Shown one piece after another: positions 8,377 to 17,044 of a stretch of DNA of 43,342 nucleotides. This DNA is from Candidatus Zipacnadia bacterium (GTDB lineage Bacteria > Armatimonadota > Zipacnadia > Zipacnadales > UBA5352). The notes beneath the pieces were generated by a model, which saw only the letters and a list, made by a program, of their open reading frames with translations, was not told where the DNA came from and ran no database searches. The stretch lies in the NCBI GenBank assembly GCA_029820295.1, contig JALGVA010000024.1, positions 1 through 43,342 on the forward strand, given 5' to 3'. Each line of letters begins with the position of its first letter. Position 1 is the stretch's first letter. The translations under genes were made by a program, and so were the position numbers.

Positions 8377-9885
8377 ATGCACAACCTGATCGACCTGCTT
8401 AATCGGTCGGCTGATGAGTTCGGCGACGGGGTCGCCGCGATCTACCGCGGCGACCCCGTCTCGTTCACGCACCTGCGCGAACTCGTCGAGCGCTTTTCGC
8501 GTGCGCTGCGCAGCCATCTCGGGATCGGCCCGGGCGACCGCGTCGCGCTCATCATGCCCAACTGCCTGCACTCGGTGGTCTGCTACTTCGGCGCCATCCG
8601 CGCGGGCGCGACCGCGGTGCCGGTCAACATCCGGCTGAGCGCGGAGGAGATGCGCTTCATCCTCGGGGACGTGGGCGCGCGCGTGATCGTCGCGCACGAG
8701 CGCACCTGGCTGACGGTTTCCGAGGCGATGGAGGGCCTGGAGGGCATCGACGCGGTCTGGGGCGTGGAGCTGCAGGCTGAGGGCGTGACGCCGGTCGATG
8801 AGGTGATGGCCGAGCCGGGCCCGCAGTTCGCGCCGCCGGAGATCGCGCCCGAGGACGTCGCGGCGATCATCTACACCTCGGGCACCACCGGTCTGCCCAA
8901 GGGCGCGATGCTGACGCACGGGAACGTCCTGTTCAACGTGCAGTCCACCATCCGCGGCCACGGCTTCCGCCCCGATGACGTGCATCTGCTGATCGTGCCC
9001 CTCTTTCATGTGACCGGACTCAACACGATCATGCCCACGTCGCTGCACCTGGGCTCCACCATCATCATCAGCGCCGAGACCAACCCGCGCCGGCTGCTGG
9101 AGCTGATCGAGCGCCATCGCTGCACCACCATGTTCACCGTGCCGACCACCACGATCATGCTCACGCGCGAGCCGGGCCTGAGCGAGTTCGACCTGTCCTC
9201 GCTGCGGCTGATCGCCTACTCGGGCGCGCCCATGCCGGTGCTGGCCATCGAGCGCCTGCGCGAGCTGTTCCCGGACACGCTGCTGCACAACTTCTACGGG
9301 CTGACCGAGACCACGTCGGTGACCACGGTGCTGCCCTCGGAGTTCGCGCTCAGCCACGCCGAATCGATCGGCCACGTGGTGGCGGAGCTGGAGGCCAAGA
9401 TCGTGGACGAGGCAGGGGAGACGCTGCCGCCGGGCGAGGTGGGGGAGCTGCTCATCCGCGGGCCGAGCGTGTTCGCGGGCTACTACCGGCGCCCCGAGGC
9501 GACCGCGGAGGCGCTCGAGGACGGCTGGCTGCACACCGGCGACAGGGCGCTCATAGACGATGAGGGCTTTGTCTTCCTGCGCGGGCGCACCAAGGAGATG
9601 ATCATCGTCGCGGGGGAGAATGTGTATCCGGTCGAGGTCGAGAACGTGCTCACGCGCCACCCCGGGGTGCTGGAGGCGGCGGTGGTGGGCGTCGAGCACG
9701 CGGTGCTGGGCGAGGTCGTGAAGGCGGTCGTCGTGCCCCAGCCCGGCGCGGAACTGACCGAGCGGGAGATCAAGCGCTGGTGCGCCGAGCGCCTGGCTTC
9801 CTTCAAGGTCCCCCGGCAGGTCAAGTTCGCCGACGAGCTGCCGCGCAATCCCTCGGGCAAGGTCGTGAAGCGGCGGCTGACGTAG
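8377..9885 (+). CDS. AMP-dependent acyl-CoA synthetase/ligase
   Basis: This 502-residue class-I adenylate-forming enzyme activates a carboxylic acid as acyl-AMP and transfers it to CoA. The full motif series is present: P-loop YTSGTTGLPKG at residues 166-176, YGLTETT at 307-313, TGD at 387-389, the hinge GRTKEMI at 403-409, and catalytic K495 in PSGKVVK. The length is typical of medium- or long-chain acyl-CoA ligases. The substrate cannot be told from sequence alone. The ATG at 8377 directly follows an in-frame TGA, and its ribosome site is weak. No acyl-CoA dehydrogenase or thiolase is adjacent, so its pathway partners lie elsewhere. Confidence 0.92.
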   Translation: MHNLIDLLNRSADEFGDGVAAIYRGDPVSFTHLRELVERFSRALRSHLGIGPGDRVALIMPNCLHSVVCYFGAIRAGATAVPVNIRLSAEEMRFILGDVGARVIVAHERTWLTVSEAMEGLEGIDAVWGVELQAEGVTPVDEVMAEPGPQFAPPEIAPEDVAAIIYTSGTTGLPKGAMLTHGNVLFNVQSTIRGHGFRPDDVHLLIVPLFHVTGLNTIMPTSLHLGSTIIISAETNPRRLLELIERHRCTTMFTVPTTTIMLTREPGLSEFDLSSLRLIAYSGAPMPVLAIERLRELFPDTLLHNFYGLTETTSVTTVLPSEFALSHAESIGHVVAELEAKIVDEAGETLPPGEVGELLIRGPSVFAGYYRRPEATAEALEDGWLHTGDRALIDDEGFVFLRGRTKEMIIVAGENVYPVEVENVLTRHPGVLEAAVVGVEHAVLGEVVKAVVVPQPGAELTEREIKRWCAERLASFKVPRQVKFADELPRNPSGKVVKRRLT

Positions 9886-9922
9886 GGAGTGTGCCCGCCG
9901 TTGCCGTTGGCGTCGGCCGGGA

Positions 9923-9959
9923 AACGGCGGCGCATGTGAACATGCGCCCTCCGTGCGGC
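9923..9959 (+). repeat. TGAA-loop hairpin repeat, copy B (perfect stem)
   Basis: An 8-bp stem (9929-9936 with 9941-9948, GGCGCATG against CATGCGCC) closes a TGAA loop. It lies between the convergent ends of the acyl-CoA synthetase and SGNH hydrolase genes. It could act as a bidirectional terminator, but it resembles copies at 7316-7352 and 17045-17079 and so is probably a dispersed element. Confidence 0.6.
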
Positions 9960-9996
9960 AACGGCCCTACTCCATCCCCCCCACGCGCTCGATCAG

Positions 9997-10554
9997 TCAG
10001 TCGGCGATGGCGTTGGCGATCCACTCATGGCCCTCGGCGGTGGGGTGCGCGAGGTCGCCGAGCAGCTCGCCCCACGCCTCGCGCCCCATCGGCTTGATTC
10101 CCGCCGCCAGGTCGATGCACGTCGCGTCGCCGCGCTGCGCGCACAGCTCACGCACCTGCTGCGCGTAGTCGTCGAGCATCACGAAGCGATGGCCGGCGCC
10201 CGGCAGCGTCGCTATGGGGCAGATGGCCGCGCCGCCCCCGGTCACACTCGCGATGCGGTCAATGTAATCCTCGAGCGCGTAGCGGTAGTACTCGGCCGGC
10301 ACGGTGTTCGACTTGTCGTTGTAGCCGTAGGCGATGGTGACCAGGTCGGGCTGCACGCCCGCGAAGTCGCGGCGCCACCAGAAGCGCGCATCGTTGAGCT
10401 TGGCGCCACCCACGGCGCGCGAGTAGCAGGTCACGCCATTATAGCCGAGGCGCTCGCGCAGGATGGCCTGCAGTCGCGTGGCGTAGCGCTCGTTGTCACG
10501 GTCGGCGAGGCCCGTGCCGGCGGTGACCGAGTCGCCCATGCATTGAATGGTCAC
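9997..10554 (-). CDS. SGNH/GDSL-type hydrolase, signal peptide out of frame
   Basis: The frame encodes a compact SGNH esterase. Block I is CMGDSVTAGTG with the nucleophile Ser, the Gly block is AVGGAKLND, the Asn block is AYGYNDKSN, and the catalytic Asp/His pair is in HPTAEGHEW near the C-terminus. Such enzymes remove acetyl or other acyl groups, often from polysaccharides. The GTG at 10554 is the first start placed near block I and is not preceded by a good ribosome site. A well-placed signal peptide start lies at 10619 one frame away (see next entry), so the gene is probably interrupted by a one-base loss. In its neighbourhood it follows a small membrane protein gene on the same strand. 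Confidence 0.75.
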   Translation of the reverse strand: MTIQCMGDSVTAGTGLADRDNERYATRLQAILRERLGYNGVTCYSRAVGGAKLNDARFWWRRDFAGVQPDLVTIAYGYNDKSNTVPAEYYRYALEDYIDRIASVTGGGAAICPIATLPGAGHRFVMLDDYAQQVRELCAQRGDATCIDLAAGIKPMGREAWGELLGDLAHPTAEGHEWIANAIAD

Positions 10555-10619
10555 CCGCTCGCGCCCGCGCAGGCGCAGGCGAGCACGGCGATCAGTGCTG
10601 CGGCTGCAAGACGGTGCAT
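10551..10619 (-). other. Orphan signal peptide reading frame upstream of the SGNH hydrolase
   Basis: ATG at 10619 follows GGAGGG with a seven-base gap and encodes a 22-residue signal-peptide-like sequence (MHRLAAAALIAVLACACAG...), then TGA. The stop overlaps the hydrolase GTG as GTGA. A free signal peptide has no obvious purpose. One extra base in the GC-rich stretch 10556-10580 would join it to the hydrolase domain. This is either a real frameshift mutation, an assembly error, or less likely a coupling leader. Confidence 0.6.
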
Positions 10620-10634
10620 GGGCTGCCCTCCCGG

Positions 10635-10844
10635 CTATCCGATGCGCTTCACGGCCGTGAGGATGTCGTCGAGCGTCTCCTCGATGCGGCCGACCGCGTC
10701 CGCGATGCGGCCCACGTACATGATGATGCACACCATGGGCAGCAGCGGGAACAGGATCGGCACCACCAGCGGCACCAGCGGGAAGTGCTCGCGCATCAGG
10801 TCCATCATCGGGCAATACGCACGGCTGCGGTCACGGTTCGACAT
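10635..10844 (-). CDS. Small membrane protein, unknown function (69 aa)
   Basis: The ATG at 10844 is preceded by GGGAGGAA with ideal spacing, which favours it over an in-frame start at 10868. The protein has one long hydrophobic segment (about residues 21-44, FPLVPLVVPILFPLLPMVCIIM). A short amphipathic C-terminal helix (VGRIADAVGRIEETLDDILTAV) looks able to form a coiled coil. It lies between a pseudopilin and the SGNH hydrolase, 15 bases before the hydrolase signal-peptide start, so it is probably cotranscribed with the hydrolase. No family was recognised. Confidence 0.6.
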   Translation of the reverse strand: MSNRDRSRAYCPMMDLMREHFPLVPLVVPILFPLLPMVCIIMYVGRIADAVGRIEETLDDILTAVKRIG

Positions 10845-10875
10845 GGCGTTTCCTCCCGCGGAACTCAAGGTGAAA

Positions 10876-10910
10876 CGAGAGCACCGGGCACAATGCCCGG
10901 CGCCCTCTCG
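10876..10910 (-). terminator. Rho-independent terminator for the pseudopilin gene
   Basis: On the minus strand the outer stem CGAGAG/CTCTCG and inner stem CCGGGC/GCCCGG are separated by a small internal loop and capped by ATTGT. Three T follow directly. It lies 19 bases past the stop of the pseudopilin gene and ahead of the small membrane protein gene. Confidence 0.65.
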
Positions 10911-10928
10911 GCATATCAGCAGCGGCGC

Positions 10929-11645
10929 TCACGGATCGTCGTAGTTCCAGTTCAGGCGTCCGCCGTAGCTGCTCCACATGAACTGGGTCTGCTTCATCCA
11001 CTTGGCGTGACCGTCCACGCAGCCGACGTTGGCGCCCTCATTGTGCGGCGGATCCCACGTCGAGGTCACCGGGTTCGTCAGGCTCCCCCAGGCCCGGTAC
11101 CATGCCCACCGGGGATAGTCCCCACCGGTTGCCGGCCAGTAGCCGGCCTGATGGTCAATGATCCAGGCGTGTTCCGCCGGCCGCTTGATGTTGCTTGTGT
11201 TCACGCCCTCATACAGCGGGCCGGTGCGCGAGGGGTCGATGGCCCCGAAACCACACACGTAACCGCAGTAGACGTTGTAGCCATATCCGATCCAGTCGCT
11301 GGGCGTACTTGGGCAGCGGAAGATCTGTTCGTTCTTGACGTAGGGCATGATCTGGTCGGCCCAGATGGGGTAGTAGGACCTGCTGCCGCCGTAGTAGTTC
11401 ATGGCGAAGTAGCCCATCGTCATTGACGCCGGGTCGATGGAGGCCATGGCAAAAGGCATGAAATCATCGTTGTCGCTCGTGTACATCTTGCAGCCCAGGG
11501 TCAACTGTTTGACGTTGCTAAGACAGCTCGTCTGCTTCGCCTTCTCCCGCGCCCGCGCGAACACCGGGAACAGGATCGCCGCCAGGATGGCGATAATGGC
11601 AATCACCACCAGCAGCTCAATCAGAGTGAATCCATGACGCCTCAT
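10929..11645 (-). CDS. Pseudopilin with prepilin leader and H-X9-DG motif (DUF1559-like)
   Basis: The 238-residue protein opens with a type III (prepilin) leader MRRHG, then [24 protein letters not shown], with the conserved Glu at position +5 after cleavage. Next come [19 protein letters not shown] and a C-terminal [16 protein letters not shown], which is the H-X9-DG signature. Such proteins are probably processed by PilD-type peptidase and exported by a type II secretion or type IV pilus-like system. Individual roles are unknown. The ATG at 11645 has GGAGGTG at good distance; the GTG nine bases earlier is part of that ribosome site. The upstream gap 11655-11819 holds an AT-rich patch at about 11691-11720 but no convincing promoter hexamers. 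Confidence 0.88.
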   Translation of the reverse strand: MRRHGFTLIELLVVIAIIAILAAILFPVFARAREKAKQTSCLSNVKQLTLGCKMYTSDNDDFMPFAMASIDPASMTMGYFAMNYYGGSRSYYPIWADQIMPYVKNEQIFRCPSTPSDWIGYGYNVYCGYVCGFGAIDPSRTGPLYEGVNTSNIKRPAEHAWIIDHQAGYWPATGGDYPRWAWYRAWGSLTNPVTSTWDPPHNEGANVGCVDGHAKWMKQTQFMWSSYGGRLNWNYDDP

Positions 11646-11819
11646 CGCAGTCACCTCCAGAGACCGGTACGGCCGGCGTGCGCCCCCTTAAGATTGATTG
11701 ACAAGAAGCTTATTTTGCACCTGTTACGGGAACACCTCCCTTCGCCGCGCGTTTTTCTCACCGATTCGGCTCGGCAATACACACTCGGACGCACACTGCA
11801 GATGTGTGGGTTCGTGGGG

Positions 11820-13667
11820 TCAGGCAGAGGAGTGTTCGTCGGGGGTGTCGCGCTCGCGCTCCTCGCGCAGCGCCTGCTCATGCTCCTCCATCTTCTCCAT
11901 CGCCTGCTTGAACTGCACCTCGCACAGCATCTCGTAGATGCCGCCCGCCGTCGCCAGCTCGGCGTGCGTGCCGCGCTCGACGATCGCGCCGTAGTCGAGC
12001 ACGATGATCTCGTCGGCGTTCATGACCGTCGAGAGCCGGTGCGCGATGGTGAAGGTGGTGCGGCCCTGCATGAGGTACTCCAGCGCCTCCTGGATGGCGG
12101 CCTCGGACTCGGAGTCAAGCGCCGAGGTGGCCTCGTCGAGGATCAGGATGCGCGGGTTGCGCAGGATGGCGCGGGCGATGGAGATGCGCTGACGCTGGCC
12201 GCCGGACAGGCGGGTGCCGCGCTCGCCCACGCGCGTCTCGTATGAGTCGGGGAACTCGGTGATGAAGTCGTGGGCGTTGGCGGCGATGGCCGCCTGCACG
12301 ACCTCGGCGTCACTGGCGCTGGGCCGTCCGTACTTGATGTTGTCGCGCAGTGAACCGGGGAACAGGAAGGTGTCCTGCATCACCATGCCGATCTGCTTGC
12401 GCAGGCTGGTGATCTGCAGGTCGCGCAGATCGATGCCATCGAGCAGGATGCGACCGCGCGAGGGGTCATAGAACCGTGGGATCAGGCTCACCAGGGTGGA
12501 CTTGCCCGAGCCACTGCGGCCCACCAGCGCGGTGACCGTGCCGGGCTCGGCGGTGAAGGTCACATCCTTGAGCGCATCCTCGGTCGGATCGTAGGCGAAC
12601 CAGACGTGGTCGAACTCCACGCGGCCGGTGCAGCGCTGCAGGATTATGGGGTTGCGGCGTTCCTGGATGCTGGGCGAGGTATCGAACAGCTCAAAGATCC
12701 GCTCGATGGCGGCCATGGCGGTCTGGATCTGCTCGTTGATGGTCACCAGGGCGATGATGGGCGAGTAGAGCATGCCCATGTAGGAGCTGAACTGGATCAG
12801 CTCGCCGTAGCTCATGCGCTCATGGAACAGGATCTCGCGCCCGCCGACGTAGATGATGATGATGCTGGCGAAGCCGGTGAGGAATCCGGAGATGACCGAG
12901 AGCCAGGCGCGAGCGCGGCCGGCGCGGATGTTCAGGTCGATGATCTCGCGCACCTCGTGCACGAAGCGCCGGGTCTCGGAGCGCTCGCGCGTGAAGGCCT
13001 TGATGACGCTCATGCCCGAGATGGCGTCATTGAGCTGGCCGGAGATCTCGGAGAACTGCTCACGTGCCTCGGTGGACATGCGGCGGATGATGGGCTGCCA
13101 GGCCAGGAAGTTGATGACGTACAGTGGCAGCAACGATACCGCGATGGCGGCCAGGCGCCAGTTGATGAAGAAGATCAGGAAGAAGACGAAGAACACCGTG
13201 GCGGAATTGGTGACGATGTTCACGAGGTTGTAGGTCAGGGTCTGCTGGACCGCCTGTACGTCGTAGAGGATACGGGTCATGATGCGCCCGGTCGAGTGGG
13301 TCTCGAAGTAGCGCATGGACAGACGCTGCAGATGGCGGTAGAGCTGCTGGCGGATGTCGAAGACCACGCGGTTGCCGATGACCATCATGATCATCCGGCG
13401 CACATACTCGATGATGCCGATGGAGACGCGCAGCCCCAGCAGCCCCGCGCACACCATCAGCACCAGCGACCACAGCTCGGCGCGCACGGCCTCGCGCGCG
13501 GGAGCGCTGAGGACGTGGAAGTTGCTGAGCTGGCTGTCCACCAGCAGGCGCGTGAAGTACGGGGGCAGCATGCCCATGCCGGTGGTCACGAACACCAGGA
13601 AGATGGAGAACACCAGCCCCGCCCGGTAGCGGGTAGCGAACCTGAGCAGCCTGAAGAACAGAGCCAT
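11820..13667 (-). CDS. ABC transporter, fused permease and ATPase (exporter type)
   Basis: The 615-residue half-transporter has a six-helix membrane domain (about residues 1-320, hydrophobic spans near 17-35, 66-88, 148-168, 172-190 and 255-275). A complete nucleotide-binding domain follows: Walker [10 protein letters not shown] 383-391, Q-loop Q431, signature LSGGQ 488-492, Walker B ILILDE 507-512 and H-loop H543. The layout matches MsbA/lipid-A or multidrug exporters that work as homodimers. The C-terminus is an acidic/basic helical tail. The ATG at 13667 lies about 42 bases after a near-consensus promoter, but its ribosome site is weak. The substrate is unknown. Confidence 0.92.
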   Translation of the reverse strand: MALFFRLLRFATRYRAGLVFSIFLVFVTTGMGMLPPYFTRLLVDSQLSNFHVLSAPAREAVRAELWSLVLMVCAGLLGLRVSIGIIEYVRRMIMMVIGNRVVFDIRQQLYRHLQRLSMRYFETHSTGRIMTRILYDVQAVQQTLTYNLVNIVTNSATVFFVFFLIFFINWRLAAIAVSLLPLYVINFLAWQPIIRRMSTEAREQFSEISGQLNDAISGMSVIKAFTRERSETRRFVHEVREIIDLNIRAGRARAWLSVISGFLTGFASIIIIYVGGREILFHERMSYGELIQFSSYMGMLYSPIIALVTINEQIQTAMAAIERIFELFDTSPSIQERRNPIILQRCTGRVEFDHVWFAYDPTEDALKDVTFTAEPGTVTALVGRSGSGKSTLVSLIPRFYDPSRGRILLDGIDLRDLQITSLRKQIGMVMQDTFLFPGSLRDNIKYGRPSASDAEVVQAAIAANAHDFITEFPDSYETRVGERGTRLSGGQRQRISIARAILRNPRILILDEATSALDSESEAAIQEALEYLMQGRTTFTIAHRLSTVMNADEIIVLDYGAIVERGTHAELATAGGIYEMLCEVQFKQAMEKMEEHEQALREERERDTPDEHSSA

Positions 13668-13716
13668 CGCGACGCAGACGACCTCTCGGCCGGGCGTGGG
13701 GCGCGCGGACTGGGGA

Positions 13717-13744
13717 ATTATACCTGCGCCCCTCAGCATGTCAA
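13717..13744 (-). promoter_or_regulatory. Consensus sigma70 promoter for the ABC transporter
   Basis: On the minus strand TTGACA (13739-13744) and TATAAT (13717-13722) are both perfect, with a 16-base spacer. The start would be near 13709, about 40 bases ahead of the ABC transporter ATG. It is one of the strongest promoters visible in the window and lies in the divergent gap with the aminotransferase gene. Confidence 0.85.
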
Positions 13745-13847
13745 ACCGCTGCGAGTGGCGCACCCTCGGTGTCGCGCAGGACGGCGACCTGCCGGCGGCG
13801 AACCCATCAGCGCATTTCCGGCAGCACTCGCCTGGAGGGAGATACCT

Positions 13848-15155
13848 GTGTCCGAGACACGTTCCTACGACCGATCGCTGGAGCTGTGGCGCCGCGCCAT
13901 CGAGATGATCCCGGGAGGCTCGCAGACCAACAGCAAGCGGGCCACCGCCTACGCCCTGGGCGCGTTCCCGATCTACGCGCAGAGGGCCGAGGGCGCGCGC
14001 ATCCAGGACGTTGACGGCAACTGGTACATCGACTACATCCTGGGGCTGGGGCCCATCACGCTGGGCTACTGCTACCCCGAGATCGACGCGGCCATCCGCG
14101 AGCAGCTCGAGCGCGGTATAATCTACGGCCTGCTGGCGCCGGTCGAACTGGAGGTCGCCGAGTCGGTCATCGAGATGGTGCCGTGCGCGGAGATGGTGCG
14201 CTTCCTCAAGGGCGGCGCCGAGGTGACCACCGCCGCCGCGCGTATCGCCCGCGGCTACACCGGACGCGAGGTCATCCTCAACTGCGGCTACCGCGGCTGG
14301 GCCGACGGCTGGATGGCGCAGTCCACGGGTATGGCGGGCGGCGTCCCCGACTGCCTCGGCGGCGTCATCGACGGCTTCGCCCGCCACGACCTCGACAGCC
14401 TGCGCGCCAAGCTCGAGGAGCACGCCGGCCGCGTCGCCATGGTCTCGCTCGACCCGGCCGGCGGCGGCGAGCGCGTCCCTGACGGCTACCACCAGGGCGT
14501 GCGCGAGCTGTGCGACGAGTTCGGCGCGCTGCTCATGTACGACGAGATCGTCACCGGCTTCCGCATGGCCCCCGGCGGCGGGCAGGAATACTTCGGCGTC
14601 ACGCCCGACCTGGCGTGCTTCGCCAAGGGCATCGCCAACGGCATGCCGCTGGGCGTCGTGTGCGGTCGGGCCGAGGTCATGCGCAAGGCCTGCGACGACC
14701 TGGTGATCAGCGTCACCTACGGGGGGGAGGCGCTGTCGCTGGCGGCGGCCGCGGCGGCCATGCGCGTCTACCGCGCCGAGCCGGTATTCGAGACCATCTG
14801 GGCGACCGGCGCGCGGCTCATGGCGGGCTTCGACGAGCTGGGCGAGAAGCATGGCGTGCCGCTCAAGTGCCACGGTTACGAGCCCATGAGCAGCCAGACC
14901 ATCCGCTACGAGGACCCGAAGCTGTCGCAGGACGTGTGGACGCTGCTGCTGCAGGAAATGGCGCAGCGCGGCGTGCTGCTGCGCCGTGGCGGGCTGCTCT
15001 TCGTCACCTACTCGCATGGCGAGGCCGAAGCGGAGGAGACGCTGGCGGCGCTGGACGAGAGCCTCGCGGTCATCGCCGACGCGGTGGACCGCGGAACCGT
15101 GCAGGACCTCCTGCGCGTTACCGAGGTCAAGGAGAGCTTCCGCAGCTTCACGTGA
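13848..15155 (+). CDS. Class-III aminotransferase (glutamate-1-semialdehyde aminomutase-like)
   Basis: This is a 435-residue PLP enzyme of aminotransferase class III. Asp232 in YDEIVTGFR would bind the PLP ring nitrogen, and Lys260 in CFAKGIANG would form the Schiff base; both lie in the usual order. The N-terminal MIPGGSQTNSKR region resembles HemL-type enzymes, but heme genes are absent here. The GTG at 13848 was chosen because GGAGGGAG lies seven bases upstream and the protein then begins at the usual family N-terminus. The dTDP-glucose 4,6-dehydratase starts 31 bases downstream, so the enzyme may aminate a sugar or related keto substrate. True heme use is less likely. Confidence 0.85.
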   Translation: MSETRSYDRSLELWRRAIEMIPGGSQTNSKRATAYALGAFPIYAQRAEGARIQDVDGNWYIDYILGLGPITLGYCYPEIDAAIREQLERGIIYGLLAPVELEVAESVIEMVPCAEMVRFLKGGAEVTTAAARIARGYTGREVILNCGYRGWADGWMAQSTGMAGGVPDCLGGVIDGFARHDLDSLRAKLEEHAGRVAMVSLDPAGGGERVPDGYHQGVRELCDEFGALLMYDEIVTGFRMAPGGGQEYFGVTPDLACFAKGIANGMPLGVVCGRAEVMRKACDDLVISVTYGGEALSLAAAAAAMRVYRAEPVFETIWATGARLMAGFDELGEKHGVPLKCHGYEPMSSQTIRYEDPKLSQDVWTLLLQEMAQRGVLLRRGGLLFVTYSHGEAEAEETLAALDESLAVIADAVDRGTVQDLLRVTEVKESFRSFT

Positions 15156-15186
15156 CGACCTGCGGCAGTGGTGGGAGAGGGATGCC

Positions 15187-16182
15187 ATGCGACTGCTGGT
15201 GACCGGTGGCGCGGGCTTCATCGGCTGCAACTTCGTGCGGCACGTGCTGGCGCAGCGGCGCAATGCACGCGTGCGCGTGCTCGACAAGCTGACTTACGCG
15301 GGGAGCATCGACAACCTCGAAGGCGTGCTCGACGATCCGCGTGTGGAGTTCGTCCAGGGCGACATCTGTGACCAGGCGGCCATCGAGACGGCCGCCGAGG
15401 GGGCGGACTTCATCGTGCACCTCGCGGCCGAGAGCCACGTGGACCGCTCCATCATCTCGGCCGAGGCGGCGGTGCAGACGAACTTCGTGGGCAGCTTCCG
15501 CGTGTTTGAGGCGGCGCGCGCCGCGGGCGTCTCGCGGGTGCTGCACGTCTCCACCGACGAGGTCTACGGCGCCTGCGAGGGCGAGCCCTTCGTCGAGGGC
15601 GACCCGCTGAACCCGCGCAACCCCTACTCGGCGACCAAGGCCGGCGCCGATCGCCTGGCGCACTCGTACTTCGTCACCCACGGGCTGCCGGTGGTGATCG
15701 CGCGCCCGTCGAACAACTACGGCCCGTGGCAGTACCCTGAGAAGCTCATCCCGTTCTTCGTGTGGCGCGCGCTGAGCGACGAGCACCTGCCGGTCTACGG
15801 CAGCGGCCTGCAGATCCGCGACTGGCTGCACGTGCTGGACCACTGCCGGGCGCTGCTGCTGCTGCTGGAGGCGGGAGAGCCGGGCGAGGCGTACAACATC
15901 CACGGCGGCAACGAGCGGCCGAACCTGGAGACCATCAGGCTGATCCTCGACGAACTCGGCAAGCCCGAGAGCCTCATCCGCCATGTCGAGGACCGGCCGG
16001 GCCACGATGTGCGCTACGCGATGGACGCGGCGAAGATCACGGCGCTGGGCTGGCGGCCGGAGATCGAGTGGGAGACGGGCATCCGGGCGACCGTGCGCTG
16101 GTTCGCCGAACACCGCGAGTGGATGGAGCGTTCAGTCGCGCGCGGCAAGGCGTACTTCGAGGAGTGGTATGCGGGGCGGTGA
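15187..16182 (+). CDS. rfbB: dTDP-glucose 4,6-dehydratase-like SDR enzyme
   Basis: The 331-residue extended short-chain dehydrogenase converts a nucleotide-glucose to its 4-keto-6-deoxy form. The NAD-binding motif TGGAGFIG sits at residues 6-13. STDEVYG at 122-128 carries the Thr-Asp-Glu typical of RmlB. The catalytic Tyr147 and Lys151 are in NPYSATK, and NNYGPWQYPEKLIP is a hallmark of this subfamily. The ATG follows GGAGAGGG. It is paired with an aminotransferase gene, but rmlA, rmlC and rmlD are not nearby. The exact nucleotide sugar is inferred, not proven. Confidence 0.88.
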   Translation: MRLLVTGGAGFIGCNFVRHVLAQRRNARVRVLDKLTYAGSIDNLEGVLDDPRVEFVQGDICDQAAIETAAEGADFIVHLAAESHVDRSIISAEAAVQTNFVGSFRVFEAARAAGVSRVLHVSTDEVYGACEGEPFVEGDPLNPRNPYSATKAGADRLAHSYFVTHGLPVVIARPSNNYGPWQYPEKLIPFFVWRALSDEHLPVYGSGLQIRDWLHVLDHCRALLLLLEAGEPGEAYNIHGGNERPNLETIRLILDELGKPESLIRHVEDRPGHDVRYAMDAAKITALGWRPEIEWETGIRATVRWFAEHREWMERSVARGKAYFEEWYAGR

Positions 16183-16280
16183 GACCGGTCTCACCGCCTC
16201 CGGCTGCTTCGCGGCTTCCTCTCCCTATCCTGCAGAGCCGCCGCTTGCCGCAAAGGAGAGAGGGCAGAGGGGTGAGGCCC
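16181..16280. repeat. Convergent intergenic imperfect inverted repeat (REP-like)
   Basis: Between the ends of rfbB and the pseudopilin gene there is a perfect 12-bp palindrome, GAGACCGGTCTC (16181-16192), overlapping the rfbB stop codon. Imperfect outer arms follow (GGTCTCACCGCCT near 16187 and AGGGGTGAGGCC near 16268), and the right arm carries AAAGGAGAGAGGGCAG. The wording resembles REP-type intergenic repeats of GC-rich bacteria. It may terminate transcription in both directions. Confidence 0.4.
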
Positions 16281-16286
16281 GTCTGC

Positions 16287-16946
16287 CTACCCGTTGATCG
16301 ACCACCAGCACTCGGTGTCGCTGCACTTGATTTGTGTGGGCCGCTGCCACTTCACGTGCCCGTCGCAGAACAGGTAGTTGCAGCCGTCGTTGTGGCGGGT
16401 GCCGCTGCGGTCATCGTGGACGTAGCCGTGCGCCTGCGTGCCCCAGGTGCTGATCGAGTAGTCCCCGGTGAAGTCCGTGAGCAGGATGCAGCGGACCGGG
16501 TAGCGGATGTCCTCGACCGGGTGCCCGGGCGGCGGTTCGGCGCCGGTGCCGAGGTCGTTGTCCCAGTGCACATGGTTGATGGCGTAGCCCGCGGTTTGCC
16601 CGTAGTCAGGGAAGGTGCCGTCGAAGGTGTTCTGCCGCGGCGCGGTGGGGCAGACGAAGATCTGGTCGTTGTGCACGTAGGGGAAGATCATCAGCCGCCA
16701 GGTCCAGGTGGGCGCGGTGCCCTCGGGCGCGCCGCCGATGGTCAGGTCGTCCCAGGGGATGACGCCCTTGTAGTCCTCGATGTACATGCTGAAGGCGAGG
16801 CCGAGCTGGCGGATGTTGGACATGCACGCGACCTGGCGCGCCTTCTCGCGCGCGCGGGCGAACACCGGGAAGAGGATGGCGGCCAGGATAGCGATGATGG
16901 CGATGACGACCAACAGTTCGATGAGCGTGAAGCCGCGTGTGCGCAT
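16287..16946 (-). CDS. Pseudopilin with prepilin leader and H-X9-DG motif (second)
   Basis: The 219-residue protein has leader MRTRG then [24 protein letters not shown] with Glu+5, followed by ARAREKARQVACMSNIRQLGLAFSMY. The C-terminal HNDGCNYLFCDGHVKW fits H-X9-DG exactly. Four conserved cysteines may form disulfides after export. The ATG at 16946 has an AGGTG ribosome site. It is a sister of the gene at 10929-11645, and the two share their leader and FARAREKA region almost unchanged. The upstream 248 bases contain one TGAA-loop repeat and only weak promoter-like hexamers near 16976-17004. Confidence 0.88.
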   Translation of the reverse strand: MRTRGFTLIELLVVIAIIAILAAILFPVFARAREKARQVACMSNIRQLGLAFSMYIEDYKGVIPWDDLTIGGAPEGTAPTWTWRLMIFPYVHNDQIFVCPTAPRQNTFDGTFPDYGQTAGYAINHVHWDNDLGTGAEPPPGHPVEDIRYPVRCILLTDFTGDYSISTWGTQAHGYVHDDRSGTRHNDGCNYLFCDGHVKWQRPTQIKCSDTECWWSING

Positions 16947-17044
16947 TGTGCACCTGCCTGTGAGTGATCGACCGAACAATACGTAATTCGCTGCATCGGG
17001 CCGAAGTCCTCGCGGCGGGAGCGGGGAGTGTGGCGCCATCGCAC

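Noticed and set aside
11691-11720. Promoter in the AT-rich patch upstream of the first pseudopilin gene
   Set aside because: TTGTCA is a good -35 on the minus strand, but nothing like a -10 lies at the right distance.
13848-15155. Naming the class-III aminotransferase hemL
   Set aside because: There is no heme gene nearby and the gene is joined to a nucleotide-sugar dehydratase, so a heme assignment would be unsafe.
16976-17004. Promoter for the second pseudopilin gene
   Set aside because: The best hexamers (TCGGCC and TATTGT) match only three and four of six positions.
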